Source: Collinsella sp. TM09-10AT (GTDB taxonomy: Bacteria; Actinomycetota; Coriobacteriia; Coriobacteriales; Coriobacteriaceae). Taken from it: DNA of 64,000 bases. The notes below the pieces were generated by a model, which was not told where the DNA came from, ran no database searches, and worked only from the letters and a program-made list of their open reading frames with translations. The translations under genes and the position numbers were made by a program. How positions within the stretch are numbered: the first letter of the stretch is position 1; each line of letters begins with the position of its first letter. The stretch spans positions 1 to 64,000 of the forward strand of contig NZ_QSOP01000003.1 in the NCBI RefSeq assembly GCF_003436275.1. Reading direction: 5' to 3'. This document shows positions 19,061 through 28,051 of this stretch, piece by piece.

Positions 19061-19429
19061 CTAGAACTCGAGACCGGCGGCACGAGCACCGTCGGCGAGG
19101 GCCTTGACGCGGCCATGGTAGATACGGCCACCACGATCGAAGGCGACCTTGGTGATGCCGGCCTCGATGGCGCGCTTGCCAACGAGCTGACCGACCTTCT
19201 CCGCAGCCTCCTTGTTCGAGGTGTGGGTGCCCTTGAACTCGGCCTCGAGGGTCGAGGCAGAGACGAGCGTCAGGCTGGAGCCCTTGCTGTCGTCGATGAT
19301 CTGGGCATAGATGTTGGCGTTAGTACGGGTCACGCGAAGACGCGGACGCTCGGAGGTACCCGAGACCTTGCCGCGAACACGACGCTGACGACGCTTGAGG
19401 CCTTCCAGCTTCGCCTTATGCTTGTTCAT
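19061..19429 (-). CDS. rplR: 50S ribosomal protein L18
   Basis: A 122-residue 5S rRNA-binding protein. [20 protein letters not shown], then NIYAQIIDD, and the C-terminal [20 protein letters not shown] are typical. It is in the normal order between rplF and rpsE. Confidence 0.98.
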   Translation of the reverse strand: MNKHKAKLEGLKRRQRRVRGKVSGTSERPRLRVTRTNANIYAQIIDDSKGSSLTLVSASTLEAEFKGTHTSNKEAAEKVGQLVGKRAIEAGITKVAFDRGGRIYHGRVKALADGARAAGLEF

Positions 19430-19504
19430 ACGTAAACTCCTAAAAAGGTTGATCTTGCCAGCACCTGACGGGGTGCTGGTCTTATGCGAGTGAGTCGGTT
19501 ACGA

Positions 19505-20041
19505 CTACTTGGCGGCCTTACCCAGCTTGCGGCGGATGTGCTCGCCAACGTAGTGGATACCCTTGCCCTTGTAAGGCTCGGGAGGACGATGGCCGCGGAT
19601 CTCAGCGGCGATCTGACCGACCTGCTGCTTGTTGATACCCTTGACGTTCACGTGGGTGTTGTCGGGAACCTCGAAGGTGATGCCCTCGGGAGCCTCGACG
19701 ATCACGGGGTGCGAGAAGCCCAGGGAGAACTCGAGGTTCTTGCCCTTCTGCTGCACGCGGTAACCGACGCCGGCGAGCTCGAGCTTCTTCTCGAAGCCCT
19801 CGGAAACGCCAACCACCATGTTGTGGATGAGGGCGCGGGTGAGGCCGTGGCGGGCACGGGTCTCACGCTCGTCGTCGGGACGGGAAACGGTGAGGACGTT
19901 GTCCTCGATGTTGATAGCGAGCTTCTCAAAGACATCGAGCTCGAGCTGGCCCTTGGGGCCCTTGACGACAACGTTGTTGCCGTTGACTGCCACTTCGACT
20001 CCGGCGGGAATCTGGACAGGCTTATTACCGATACGAGACAC
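19505..20041 (-). CDS. rplF: 50S ribosomal protein L6
   Basis: A 178-residue protein of two similar domains. It begins [16 protein letters not shown] and ends in the C-terminal signature [14 protein letters not shown]. The start codon is GTG at 20041, preceded by AAGGAG. Confidence 0.98.
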   Translation of the reverse strand: MSRIGNKPVQIPAGVEVAVNGNNVVVKGPKGQLELDVFEKLAINIEDNVLTVSRPDDERETRARHGLTRALIHNMVVGVSEGFEKKLELAGVGYRVQQKGKNLEFSLGFSHPVIVEAPEGITFEVPDNTHVNVKGINKQQVGQIAAEIRGHRPPEPYKGKGIHYVGEHIRRKLGKAAK

Positions 20042-20074
20042 GGTGATCTCCTTTCCTTCTACCTACCGAGCGAA

Positions 20075-20473
20075 TTACCAGACGTAAGCGATGATCTCGC
20101 CGCCGACGTTGTGCTTGCGAGCATCGCGGTCGGTCATAACGCCATGGCTGGTGGAAATAATGGCGGTACCAAGGCCACCGCGGACGCGGGGCATGTCGGC
20201 AACGCCGGTGTACTTACGCAGGCCCGGCTTGGAAATGCGGCGGATGCCGTTGATGACCTTAGCCATCTTGGGACCATACTTAAGCGTGATGTGCAGAGTC
20301 TTCTGGGGAACGGTGTCCTCGACATCGTAGCCCTCGATGTAGCCCTCCTCGTGCAGAACACGAGCGATCTCGACGAGCTTCTTGCTGCTCGGCATGGAGA
20401 CCGTGGCCTTGTTCACAGAGTTAGCGTTACGGATGCGCGTAAGCATATCTGCGATCGGGTCTGTAAGGTTCAT
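20075..20473 (-). CDS. rpsH: 30S ribosomal protein S8
   Basis: A 132-residue primary 16S rRNA-binding protein. [14 protein letters not shown] at the N-terminus and the C-terminal [21 protein letters not shown] identify it. S8 is the usual autoregulator of the spc operon in E. coli; whether it is here is unknown. Confidence 0.98.
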   Translation of the reverse strand: MNLTDPIADMLTRIRNANSVNKATVSMPSSKKLVEIARVLHEEGYIEGYDVEDTVPQKTLHITLKYGPKMAKVINGIRRISKPGLRKYTGVADMPRVRGGLGTAIISTSHGVMTDRDARKHNVGGEIIAYVW

Positions 20474-20592
20474 ACAGATTCTCCTTCGTTCTTGATGAAC
20501 ACGTGCTCTTGGTTCTTCGCCGCCCTTAACGGCAAAGCCTTTTTAGCGCGTTTTCCCTGTTCCAAACGGATGCTTGAAACGCTGGTAGTGAC

Positions 20593-20778
20593 TTACCAGC
20601 TGGCCTTCTTAACGCCGGGAAGCTCGCCCTTGAGTGCAAGCTCGCGGAAGCAGACACGGCACAGGCCGAACTTGCGGTACACAGAGTGCGGACGGCCGCA
20701 GCGCTGGCAGCGCGTGTACTCACGAGTAGAGAACTTCTGCTTGCGATTGCACTTGACGATCATCGATGTCTTAGCCAC
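20593..20778 (-). CDS. rpsN: 30S ribosomal protein S14, zinc-binding type
   Basis: A 61-residue short S14 (type Z). It has two CxxC pairs (CQRCGR and CRVCFRE) that bind zinc, and starts [10 protein letters not shown]. The short zinc form is typical of Gram-positive and actinobacterial lineages. It is followed by a 118-bp gap to rpsH with no recognised gene. Confidence 0.97.
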   Translation of the reverse strand: MAKTSMIVKCNRKQKFSTREYTRCQRCGRPHSVYRKFGLCRVCFRELALKGELPGVKKASW

Positions 20779-20857
20779 TTATATCCTCCTCACATAGAGT
20801 ATTGTTCGCCCCAAGCGCCGCCCCCTTCTGGGAACGGCGCTCATAGGGCAGGTGAAC

Positions 20858-21415
20858 CTATTTCTTGAACGGGAAACCGAAGGCGTCCAGAAGGGCCTTG
20901 GCCTCCTCATCGGTATTGGCGGTGGTCACGAAAGTGATGTCCATACCACGCTGGTGATCGACGGAGTCGAAGTCGATCTCGGGGAAGATGAGCTGCTCGG
21001 TGACGCCCATGGAGAAGTTACCACGGCCGTCGAAGCTCTTGGCGGAGATGCCGCGGAAGTCGCGGATACGGGGAATCGCGACGGAGGTCAGACGATCGAA
21101 GAACTCCCACATACGGTCGCCACGCAGGGTAACCTTGCAGCCGATCGGCATACCAGCGCGCAGGCGGAAGGTAGCGATGGACTTGCGGGCACGGGTGATC
21201 ATCGGCTGCTGGCCGGTGATGGCGCGCAGGTCGCGCACGGCACCGTCGATGGCCTTGGAATCGGTAGCGGCCTCGCCGACACCCATGTTCACGACGATCT
21301 TCTCAAACTTGGGGATCATCATGACGTTCTCGTACTGGAACTTGTCCTGAAGCTGCTGCTTGACCTCGTTGTTGTACTTGGTCTTCAGACGCGGCACATA
21401 CTTCTCTTCTGCCAT
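20858..21415 (-). CDS. rplE: 50S ribosomal protein L5
   Basis: A 185-residue 5S rRNA-binding protein. [17 protein letters not shown], then [11 protein letters not shown] and RDFRGIS are typical, with [11 protein letters not shown] near the end. The start at 21415 follows AAGGAG by six bases. It is the first gene of the cluster in this window; the expected upstream neighbour rplX is missing, and a 321-bp non-coding stretch with a putative promoter precedes it. Confidence 0.98.
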   Translation of the reverse strand: MAEEKYVPRLKTKYNNEVKQQLQDKFQYENVMMIPKFEKIVVNMGVGEAATDSKAIDGAVRDLRAITGQQPMITRARKSIATFRLRAGMPIGCKVTLRGDRMWEFFDRLTSVAIPRIRDFRGISAKSFDGRGNFSMGVTEQLIFPEIDFDSVDHQRGMDITFVTTANTDEEAKALLDAFGFPFKK

Positions 21416-21476
21416 TGTTCACTCCTTCTTGGGGTTTTAAGCACGGGGCGTGGCCACGATGGGTTGTCCTCGTGCC

Positions 21477-21535
21477 TCCTGGCTGCATCCGCGCCGCTCA
21501 TGGCATTTCGCGGTTTGGACTCGACGCAGCAGGAG
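21477..21535 (-). other. Putative structured leader of the rplE cluster
   Basis: Within the presumed 5' leader, CTCCTGCTGC pairs with GCAGCCAGGAG (one bulged base), enclosing a ~38-nt insert. A second small stem CACGA/TCGTG lies nearer rplE. This resembles autogenous ribosomal-protein leader structures only in general form; it was not matched to a known family. Confidence 0.35.
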
Positions 21536-21552
21536 CCGACAAAACAATCGGT

Positions 21553-21581
21553 ACTATACGCGCATCGGGAGCGTATTTCCA
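21553..21581 (-). promoter_or_regulatory. Putative promoter for the rplE cluster
   Basis: TATAGT (minus strand, 21553-21558) is a good -10 box. TGGAAA lies 17 bases upstream as a weak -35. It would place the start near 21546, about 130 bases before rplE. Confidence 0.4.
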
Positions 21582-21657
21582 GAAAAACCTCGTCTGCCTG
21601 CACAACTCCACAACTCCCCCGCACAAATTGATCCCTAGGGCACGGAGGAAAACAGCA

Positions 21658-21722
21658 GTTGCGGTGAGATAGGGACTGTTTGATGGCTTAAAAGGCTTAA
21701 ACAGTCCCTATTCCACCGCAAC
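21658..21722. repeat. Long imperfect inverted repeat
   Basis: The 24-base arms 21658-21681 and 21699-21722 pair with two mismatches around a 17-base centre. It starts 15 bases beyond the permease stop and ends in TTTT a few bases on, so it may serve as its terminator. It also resembles a small palindromic intergenic element. Confidence 0.65.
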
Positions 21723-21736
21723 TCATATATGGGGCG

Positions 21737-23050
21737 TTATTTTTGGCGCGGGAGGACCAGGTTGAGGATCACAGCAACGAGCGCGGCGACGGCAATGGAG
21801 GATCCGCCAAAAACGGTGCCAACCCATGCGGGGAATCCAGCGCCGGCAAGCGCGCCGGCCGTGCGCTCAATGCCCGTGCCAAAGGCGATAGAGAGACCCA
21901 TGAGCGTGGTATCGCGCTGAGACAGGCCGTGGCGGGCAAACATGACCACACCGTTCATACCGATGGTCGCGAACACGCCAATCGTGGCGCCACCGATGAC
22001 CGGCTGCGGAATAGACGTGAGCACCGCCGCACACTTGGGCAGCAGGCCCGCGATGAGCAGGATGGCAGCCGCAAGCGTAAAGACCATGCGGTTGACGACC
22101 TTGTTCTCGGCGATAATGCCCACATTCTGGCCAAAGGTTGCCGTGGGGACGCCGCCAAAAAAGCCTGACAGCATACCGACCAGGCCGTTGGCGATCAGGC
22201 CACCCGAGATCTGGCTATCGGTCGCAGGGGTATCGAGCGCAGCGGACGACACGGCGGCAAACTCGCCCATGACCTGTACTGCGTTGACAATGGCGACAAC
22301 GCCCACAACGGCGCACGCGGCCGGGTCGAACACCAGGCGATGGGCGCCCAGGGCCGGCGGGGCGAACCAGCTGGCGGTCGCGATGGCCGAGAAATCGACC
22401 ATGCCCAACACCGCAGCCAAAACAAAGCCCGCGCAGATACCAGCCAGGATGCTGCCCAGCCTAAGCGCGCCCTTGCCGTAGTTGCCAGCCATAAAGGTGA
22501 CGACGAACGTCACAAGTGCGACGGCCCAGTTGGTGACACTGCCAAAATCGGCCGCGCCCTCCCCGCCCGCCATGGAGGCAACTGCCACTGGGCATAGCGA
22601 CAGGCCAATGACAAAGATGACGGTGCCAAGCACCGGGGCCGGAAATAGAAAACTCACGCGCCTAAACAGTAGGCCGAAGAGCGCGACGAGCGCGCCGCCG
22701 ATTACCTGGGCGCCCAGTACGGCCTCAAAACCAAGCTCAAGACCGACTGCCTTGAGCGCCGGCACGAAGGTAAAGCTCGCACCCATCACAATGGGCAGGC
22801 CCGAACCGACGACACCTTTTATGGGAAACTGTTGAAGGAAAATGTCAAGCGCCGAGAGGACGAGCGACGCCTGGATGACGGCGGCCTCCTCCTGAGGGGT
22901 AAAGCCACAGACCGACGCGATAATGATGGCGGGCGTGACGATACCCGCGAATGCCGCCAGCACATGCTGCAGTGCATGGGGTAATACCTGCACAAACGAA
23001 ACTTTTCCCGTACGCTCGAACAGGGCATCCCCTGCTGCCGACTCTGCCAT
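21737..23050 (-). CDS. NCS2 uracil-xanthine permease family transporter
   Basis: A 437-residue inner-membrane purine/uracil transporter with about 12-14 membrane segments. The family signature is seen in LPHALQHVLAAFAGIVTPA (helix 1), GSGLPIVMGASFTFVPAL (helix 3 substrate region), and QVMGEFAAVSSAALDTP and FGGVPTATFGQNVGII (helices 8-10, with the conserved Gln/Asn-containing motif). Proton symport is usual. Xanthine or uric acid is the likely substrate given the downstream XdhC/YqeB genes, but uracil is not excluded. The ATG at 23050 follows GGAGG; an upstream frame to 23113 is considered non-coding. Confidence 0.88.
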   Translation of the reverse strand: MAESAAGDALFERTGKVSFVQVLPHALQHVLAAFAGIVTPAIIIASVCGFTPQEEAAVIQASLVLSALDIFLQQFPIKGVVGSGLPIVMGASFTFVPALKAVGLELGFEAVLGAQVIGGALVALFGLLFRRVSFLFPAPVLGTVIFVIGLSLCPVAVASMAGGEGAADFGSVTNWAVALVTFVVTFMAGNYGKGALRLGSILAGICAGFVLAAVLGMVDFSAIATASWFAPPALGAHRLVFDPAACAVVGVVAIVNAVQVMGEFAAVSSAALDTPATDSQISGGLIANGLVGMLSGFFGGVPTATFGQNVGIIAENKVVNRMVFTLAAAILLIAGLLPKCAAVLTSIPQPVIGGATIGVFATIGMNGVVMFARHGLSQRDTTLMGLSIAFGTGIERTAGALAGAGFPAWVGTVFGGSSIAVAALVAVILNLVLPRQK

Positions 23051-23177
23051 TTGCGCCTCCCATACCCTAGGCAGCGGCCCCATGCCGCTCAACGGTCGGA
23101 CATTATAGGGCATATGGCACAGGTAGCATTTTGACCCGCATGCGGCAGAGGGCTGGGGCAGCTCATTTGGGATGCGA

Positions 23178-24221
23178 CTAGCGCTTGCGGGGGACGAGTT
23201 TGGTGCGACGCAGGTGGATCATCTCGGCGGCGATGGAGATGGCGATCTCCTCGGGGTCCTCGGCCTCGATGGCGACACCAATCGGCAGGTGCAGCTCGTC
23301 GATCTGCTCCTGCGTAAAGCCCTCCTGCTCCAGGCGGGCGCGCACAAAGGCGGTCTTGCGGCGCGAGCCCAAGCAGCCCAGATAGGCGGGTTTGGCGCGC
23401 ATGGCCTGAATCACCACATCGATATCGGACTTGTGACCCGCCGTGGCGACGACCACCAGGTCGCGCGGGCCGATGGGGCACTGCTTGCTCAGGCTCTTGT
23501 AGTCGACCAGACGACGGTCGTAGACACCGGGCACCCAATCGGGGGTCAGCGTGCCGGGGCGGTCGTCGCAAGCCACGACGGCAAAGCCCGCCGCCGTGAG
23601 CACGCGAGCCGTCGCAGCGCCCACGTGGCCGCAGCCAAAGATATAGGTCAGGCCCTCGGGGCAGAGCGTCTCGATGTGCGCCGTGGGAATCTCGGAGGCG
23701 GCGTTGGTGTAGGTGACCTTACTCCCCTCCTCCACCAGCGAAAGCCCGGGGCAGCCCGCAATGGTGCGGCGCGATTCCTCGCCATGGTACTCGGCCACAT
23801 CGCCCTCGAGCACGCTCGCGATAAACGGCTCAAAGTCGATGACGAAGTCGCCGATGCGCCGATAGGCCAAGATGTCGGCAACCGACTGGAACAACGGCGC
23901 CTGCGATACATCCAGGCGCAGATAGCACAGGCAGATGGCTCCGCCGCAGATCATGCCGGTATCGGAGTTCTCACCGCCCATGGTGTAGCGGACCAGACGC
24001 GATTGACCTGCGGCCAGCAGCTCGCGCGCCTCGTCCAGCGCAAAGAGCTCAATCTTGCCGCCGCCGATGGTGCCCGCTTGGCTGCCATCGGCAAAGACGG
24101 CCATCCAGGCGCCCACGCCGCGCGGCGATGACCCTGCCGTGCCGGCCACGACCACGAGCTCGCACGTCTCGCCAGCACGCAGGGCGGCAAGCGCCGCATT
24201 CACCACATCGAGCTTTTCCAT
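23178..24221 (-). CDS. xdhC: XdhC family molybdenum hydroxylase maturation factor
   Basis: A 347-residue XdhC/CoxI protein. The N-terminal domain (residues ~1-100) has VVVAGTAGSSPRGVGAWM and GTIGGGKIE, and the C-terminal Rossmann domain has FGCGHVGAATARVL, the conserved ATAGHKSD and YLGCLGSRRK. The family binds molybdenum cofactor and aids its sulfuration (or selenation) and insertion into xanthine dehydrogenase. It lies nine bases after yqeB in the same direction. Its client is probably the Xdh encoded 30 kb away at 54669-57446. Confidence 0.9.
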   Translation of the reverse strand: MEKLDVVNAALAALRAGETCELVVVAGTAGSSPRGVGAWMAVFADGSQAGTIGGGKIELFALDEARELLAAGQSRLVRYTMGGENSDTGMICGGAICLCYLRLDVSQAPLFQSVADILAYRRIGDFVIDFEPFIASVLEGDVAEYHGEESRRTIAGCPGLSLVEEGSKVTYTNAASEIPTAHIETLCPEGLTYIFGCGHVGAATARVLTAAGFAVVACDDRPGTLTPDWVPGVYDRRLVDYKSLSKQCPIGPRDLVVVATAGHKSDIDVVIQAMRAKPAYLGCLGSRRKTAFVRARLEQEGFTQEQIDELHLPIGVAIEAEDPEEIAISIAAEMIHLRRTKLVPRKR

Positions 24222-24230
24222 TGCCGCCTT

Positions 24231-25025
24231 CTATCCTCTAAAGACATCGGTGAGCATAGCGAGTGCCTCGAGCACGCCGCCGCCGACCGACGTCGCCTTG
24301 TCCGAAATATAGTTGATATAGCTGGCATCGCCGCGCGGATCGACGTCGGCGCATTTAAAGCCCTCAGTCACCCGCACGCCGTTCGCCAAAAGCCCGCGCA
24401 GACAGCCATCGATCTGCGTGCACATGGGTGTATCTCCCGCGTAGCCAATCACGTCTCCGGCGCTCACGATGTCGCCGATTGCGCGGTCGGACCGAAACAC
24501 GCCGGCGGCGGGGCTGTGGATAACTCGTTCCTTGCCGTAGCCGGCGATGACGCCCGGCACGCCCGTGTTGGGCTGGGGCGAACCTTGGGTAATGACGCGG
24601 CCCAAAAAATGCCCGCGCATGGTTTCGACCGCTGCGTCGCAGTCAACCGGCGCGGTGAAGCCCGGTCCCACGGCGATGACGGCAGGCGCCATATCGCGCG
24701 TGGTGCCCAAGTTGCGCTTAGCCAAAATCGCGTCGACCACAGCCGTGGGTTTAAGCTCATCGAGCATCTTGGCCTGAGGGTCTACCACGACGGCGACGTC
24801 TCCAGCCTCGGCAATCGCAAGCGCCTCAGCCGGCGTCTGTGCCAAGCGAGCGCGAATGCCCTCGACCTCGACCTCGCCCAGGCGAATGGCCTCGCAAAAA
24901 CTGATTGTGCGGCGGATGCACGTGGGAACCGCGATATCGGCCATAACGACCGACACGCCGGAGCGTACCAAGCGAGCGGCGACGCCCGTGGCGATATCGC
25001 CAGCGCCGCGAACATAAACGAGCAT
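24231..25025 (-). CDS. yqeB: Selenium-dependent molybdenum hydroxylase accessory protein YqeB
   Basis: A 264-residue EF2563/YqeB-family protein. It starts LVYVRGAGDIATGVAARL, has a segment AVGPGFTAPVDCDAAVETMRG, and ends in a biotinyl/lipoyl-like hammerhead with GVFRSDRAIGDIVSAGDVIGY. Genes of this family travel with selenium-dependent molybdenum hydroxylases; the exact chemistry is not known. The ATG at 25025 is about ten bases after GGGAGG. It is divergent from yqeC with a 101-bp shared control region. Confidence 0.88.
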   Translation of the reverse strand: MLVYVRGAGDIATGVAARLVRSGVSVVMADIAVPTCIRRTISFCEAIRLGEVEVEGIRARLAQTPAEALAIAEAGDVAVVVDPQAKMLDELKPTAVVDAILAKRNLGTTRDMAPAVIAVGPGFTAPVDCDAAVETMRGHFLGRVITQGSPQPNTGVPGVIAGYGKERVIHSPAAGVFRSDRAIGDIVSAGDVIGYAGDTPMCTQIDGCLRGLLANGVRVTEGFKCADVDPRGDASYINYISDKATSVGGGVLEALAMLTDVFRG

Positions 25026-25126
25026 TCCCGGGACACCTCCCTGTGCTACGGTTTGAGCAGAGCAAAGCGGTTCGACCGCTACTCTGATGATTTTTTATTA
25101 TCACAGTATTATACGGCGGTGAACAG

Positions 25127-25864
25127 ATGAAAACGACGAGCGGAAACCTTGCCTCCGCGCTCAAGATCGAGCCGGGCATTACCGCGATTGTCGGCAGCGG
25201 CGGCAAGTCGACGCTGCTAAAGACGCTCGGCCTTGAGCTTATGCGCGCTGGCGGCCGCGTGCTCCTCTGCACCACCACGCACATGTTTCCCGTCGCCGGC
25301 GTGCCATGGGACGGGTCGAGCCGTCGCCTGGACGCCGCGCCTTGGAAGCCGGGGACCCTGCATGCCCCCGGCTGCACCTGCGAGGCCTGCGCGGGCCTTG
25401 TGCGCGGAAGCATCTGCCAGGCAGGCGTCTTGGACCCGGAGACAGGCAAGCTCTCCGCCCCCGCTGAGCCGCTCGACCAGCTGGCGCAGCGCTTTGACTA
25501 TGTGTTGGCCGAGGCAGATGGCAGCAAGCGACTCCCGCTCAAGGCGCATGCCGCCTGGGAGCCGGTAATTCCCGCCGCCACGGCAAACGTTGTCTGGGTC
25601 GTCGGCGCCTCAGGGCTGGGCAAGCCCGTCGCCAAGGTTGTCCACCGCCCCGAGCTCTTCTGCGAGCGCTGCGGCTGCGAGCCCACCGACGCTGCCACCC
25701 CAGAGCGCGTCGCCATGGTGCTCAATGCCGAGCTGCAGATGCTGAACCTCGACAATGCCCGCATCATGCTCAACCAAGTCGACACGCTCAGCGACCCCAC
25801 GATGGCCGACCGCTTCGAGACAGCTCTCGACCGCCCCATCGTCGCCACCAGCCTCCAGGGGTAG
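25127..25864 (+). CDS. yqeC: Selenium-dependent hydroxylase accessory protein YqeC
   Basis: A 245-residue YqeC-family protein. It has a P-loop-like GSGGKSTLLKTLG near residue 24, CTTTHMFP, the LAEADGSKRLPLKAH signature around residue 133, and a Cys-rich insert (CTCEACAGL, CERCGCE) that could bind a metal. In the family it is an NTP-binding accessory for Se-labile molybdenum hydroxylases; its exact role is unknown. It is the only plus-strand gene in this block and is convergent with hydA. Confidence 0.87.
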   Translation: MKTTSGNLASALKIEPGITAIVGSGGKSTLLKTLGLELMRAGGRVLLCTTTHMFPVAGVPWDGSSRRLDAAPWKPGTLHAPGCTCEACAGLVRGSICQAGVLDPETGKLSAPAEPLDQLAQRFDYVLAEADGSKRLPLKAHAAWEPVIPAATANVVWVVGASGLGKPVAKVVHRPELFCERCGCEPTDAATPERVAMVLNAELQMLNLDNARIMLNQVDTLSDPTMADRFETALDRPIVATSLQG

Positions 25865-25896
25865 CTAATTTGGGACGGGGCTCTTTTAGCTACCCC
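25858..25896. terminator. Hairpin between convergent yqeC and hydA
   Basis: GGGGTAGCTAA (which contains the yqeC stop) pairs with TTAGCTACCCC across a 17-base loop containing TCTTT. There is no clear T run after the stem, so function as a bidirectional terminator is inference. Confidence 0.45.
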
Positions 25897-25909
25897 GGCG
25901 CCCTTTCTG

Positions 25910-27277
25910 CTAGCGGGGGACGTAGCGGCCGGGCTGGGCTCCGGTGGGCTCGCCGTCGCGCGCAGCCAGTACGCCGTTCACAAACACGGCCTTGGCGCGG
26001 CCGTGCGCCTCAAAGCCCTCGAGCGGCGTGTAGTCCACAGCCTGATGCTGCGTCGCCGCGCGAATGGTCCAGCGCGCCTTGGGATCCCACACGCACACGT
26101 CGGCATCGGAGCCCTCGGCAAGACAGCCCTTGCGCGGATACATGCCAAAGACGCGCGCCGGGTTCTCGCTCATCAGGCGGCACAGATCCTCGGGGCCCAG
26201 CTGTCCCTCAAAGCTCGTGGCGATCGCGACGGGGCGATGCTCCACACCGGGTCCGCCGTTGGGAATCGCGCGGAAGTCGTCGCGCCCGCGATCCTTTTGC
26301 CCGTGCAGGTTAAAGCTGCAGTGGTCGGTCGCAATCGTATCGATCTCGCCGGCCACAAGCGCCTCGCGCAGTGCCGCACGATCACCCGCATGGCGCAGCG
26401 GCGGGCTCATCACATACTTGGCGCCCGCAAAGCCGTCCTCGCCCTGCTCCAAGTAGCACGTATCGTCGAGCATCAGATACTGAGGGCAGGTCTCGACATA
26501 GATATTCTTCTGCCCGCGCGCCTTGGCGGCACGGATGGTCTCGAGCCCCAGCTTGGTCGAAAGGTGCACCACGTTGACCGGTGCGTCGCCGGCCAGATGC
26601 GCCAGATACAGCAGACGGCTCACGGCCTCGGCCTCGCACACATCCGGACGGCTGAGAGCATGTCCCTCGGGCCCGTGGATACCCTGCTCAAACACGCGCT
26701 TCTGCAGCTCGTTCACCAGCGTGCCGTTCTCGCAATGCACGCACAGGATACCGCCCACGCGCTTGAGCTCCTCCAGCACCTCGAGCGTCTCGGCATCGTC
26801 CAAGCGCAAATGATCGTAGGCAAAGTAGGTCTTGAACGACGATACGCCCGCCTCGCGCATGGCAGAGAGATCGGCGCGGTTGCGCTCGTTCCACTCGGCG
26901 AGCGCCATATGAAAGGCGTAGTTGGCCGTGCAGGTTCCGTCGGCGCGGCGATGCCACTCGGCCAAGGCATCGGGCATGGTCACACCGCGATCGGCCGTGG
27001 CGTAATCCACAATGGTCGTCGTGCCGCCGCAGGCAGCCGCACGTGTGCCGGTCTCAAAGCTATCGGCCGTCCAGTCCATGCCAGTCCAGCACTGCATGTG
27101 CGTGTGCCCATCGATAAAGCCTGGGAACACCCAGCAGCCCGCGGCATCCTCGACGGTATCGCCCTCGGCCGGCTCAATCGCCGCGGCGATCCGCACGATC
27201 TTATCGCCATCCATGGCAAGATCGGCGCGGCGAAGCCCCTGGGGCGTCACGAGCGCGCCGTTTTTGATGATGATCAT
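25910..27277 (-). CDS. hydA: Dihydropyrimidinase / hydantoinase-type amidohydrolase
   Basis: A 455-residue cyclic-imide hydrolase. The metal motif HTH is in GFIDGHTHMQCW (residue ~58), the carboxylated lysine is in SSFKTYFAYD (~150), and the His and Asp of the second site are in YVETCPQY and IATDHCSF. It would open hydantoin- or dihydropyrimidine-like rings. In gut purine-degrading clusters a homologue (hyuA/hydA) accompanies ygeX, ygeY, ygeW, ssnA and xdh, so a ring-opening step in urate or xanthine breakdown is likely. The start at 27277 follows AAGGAG, which lies inside the end of mocA nine bases upstream. Confidence 0.88.
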   Translation of the reverse strand: MIIIKNGALVTPQGLRRADLAMDGDKIVRIAAAIEPAEGDTVEDAAGCWVFPGFIDGHTHMQCWTGMDWTADSFETGTRAAACGGTTTIVDYATADRGVTMPDALAEWHRRADGTCTANYAFHMALAEWNERNRADLSAMREAGVSSFKTYFAYDHLRLDDAETLEVLEELKRVGGILCVHCENGTLVNELQKRVFEQGIHGPEGHALSRPDVCEAEAVSRLLYLAHLAGDAPVNVVHLSTKLGLETIRAAKARGQKNIYVETCPQYLMLDDTCYLEQGEDGFAGAKYVMSPPLRHAGDRAALREALVAGEIDTIATDHCSFNLHGQKDRGRDDFRAIPNGGPGVEHRPVAIATSFEGQLGPEDLCRLMSENPARVFGMYPRKGCLAEGSDADVCVWDPKARWTIRAATQHQAVDYTPLEGFEAHGRAKAVFVNGVLAARDGEPTGAQPGRYVPR

Positions 27278-27286
27278 AATTGCTCC

Positions 27287-27901
27287 TTATTGATTGATGC
27301 AGTTGGCCACGCGATCAAAATACGAGCAGGCGGCGATATGCTCCGTTATGCGTCGCTGTCCCTTGGCGGTATCGACGTCCCACAGCTCGTAGGCACGTGC
27401 CTCAACCAACGCAACGTCGGTGCGGCCCTTGAGAATCGACCCACCACCGTCCTTGCCCTCGAGAAGCATGAGCGAAGGGAACAGTTGCCTTGGGAAGAGC
27501 ACCGGGCTCGAAGGCTCACCGTTGCACGCAAGACGCACCGGATGCCTGCGGCCACGCTCGTCAAATGCACGAACCATAGCCTCAAAAGAATCCGAACTCA
27601 CGAGCGGCTGGTCACCCGGCAAAAAGAGGCAACCTTTCCAGTTGCGTTCGACTCCCCACGAAAGGCCCGCACGGACGCTTTCGCTGCGCAGCTCGCCATC
27701 GTGCAGCACGCACGGGCAATGCTTGTCATCACAAATCTGAGCGGCCTCGGGCCAACGCGTCGAAACCACGACGTCAAAGCCCCGGGGAACCGAATCAATG
27801 GTCCGGGCAATCAGCGGCTCGCCATAGATATCGGCGAGCATCTTGTTAGAGCCAAATCGCTTGCCCTCGCCCGAAGCCATAATGACGCAACCAAGTTTCA
27901 T
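27287..27901 (-). CDS. mocA: MobA-like NTP transferase (molybdenum cofactor cytidylyltransferase type)
   Basis: A 204-residue nucleotidyltransferase. VIMASGEGKRFGSNKM at residue ~6 is the NTP-binding loop, followed by a second substrate region, FLPGDQPLVSSDSF (metal-binding Asp) and SSPVLFPR. MocA-type enzymes add CMP to molybdopterin for xanthine dehydrogenase-family enzymes. The position next to hydA and near xdhC/yqeB supports this over a MobA (GMP) role. The ATG at 27901 follows GGGGAGG; the frame further upstream is ignored. Confidence 0.8.
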   Translation of the reverse strand: MKLGCVIMASGEGKRFGSNKMLADIYGEPLIARTIDSVPRGFDVVVSTRWPEAAQICDDKHCPCVLHDGELRSESVRAGLSWGVERNWKGCLFLPGDQPLVSSDSFEAMVRAFDERGRRHPVRLACNGEPSSPVLFPRQLFPSLMLLEGKDGGGSILKGRTDVALVEARAYELWDVDTAKGQRRITEHIAACSYFDRVANCINQ

Positions 27902-27988
27902 GGCGATACCTCCCCTGAAACCATCGTACCCATAACTCGCGTCGCGGGGCATCTACATCGAAAGCGCTTATCCCGCACGCCCACGATG

Positions 27989-28024
27989 CAAAAAGGGGCA
28001 CCCCGCCGGTTGGCAGAGCGCCCC
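27989..28024 (-). terminator. Terminator after ygeW
   Basis: On the minus strand GGGGCGCTCTGCC pairs with GGCGGGGTGCCCC (10 of 13 plus wobbles), followed by TTTTTTG. It lies 28 bases after the ygeW stop. Confidence 0.8.
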
Positions 28025-28051
28025 CTTTACATGGCTTACCTCAGCGCGGCT

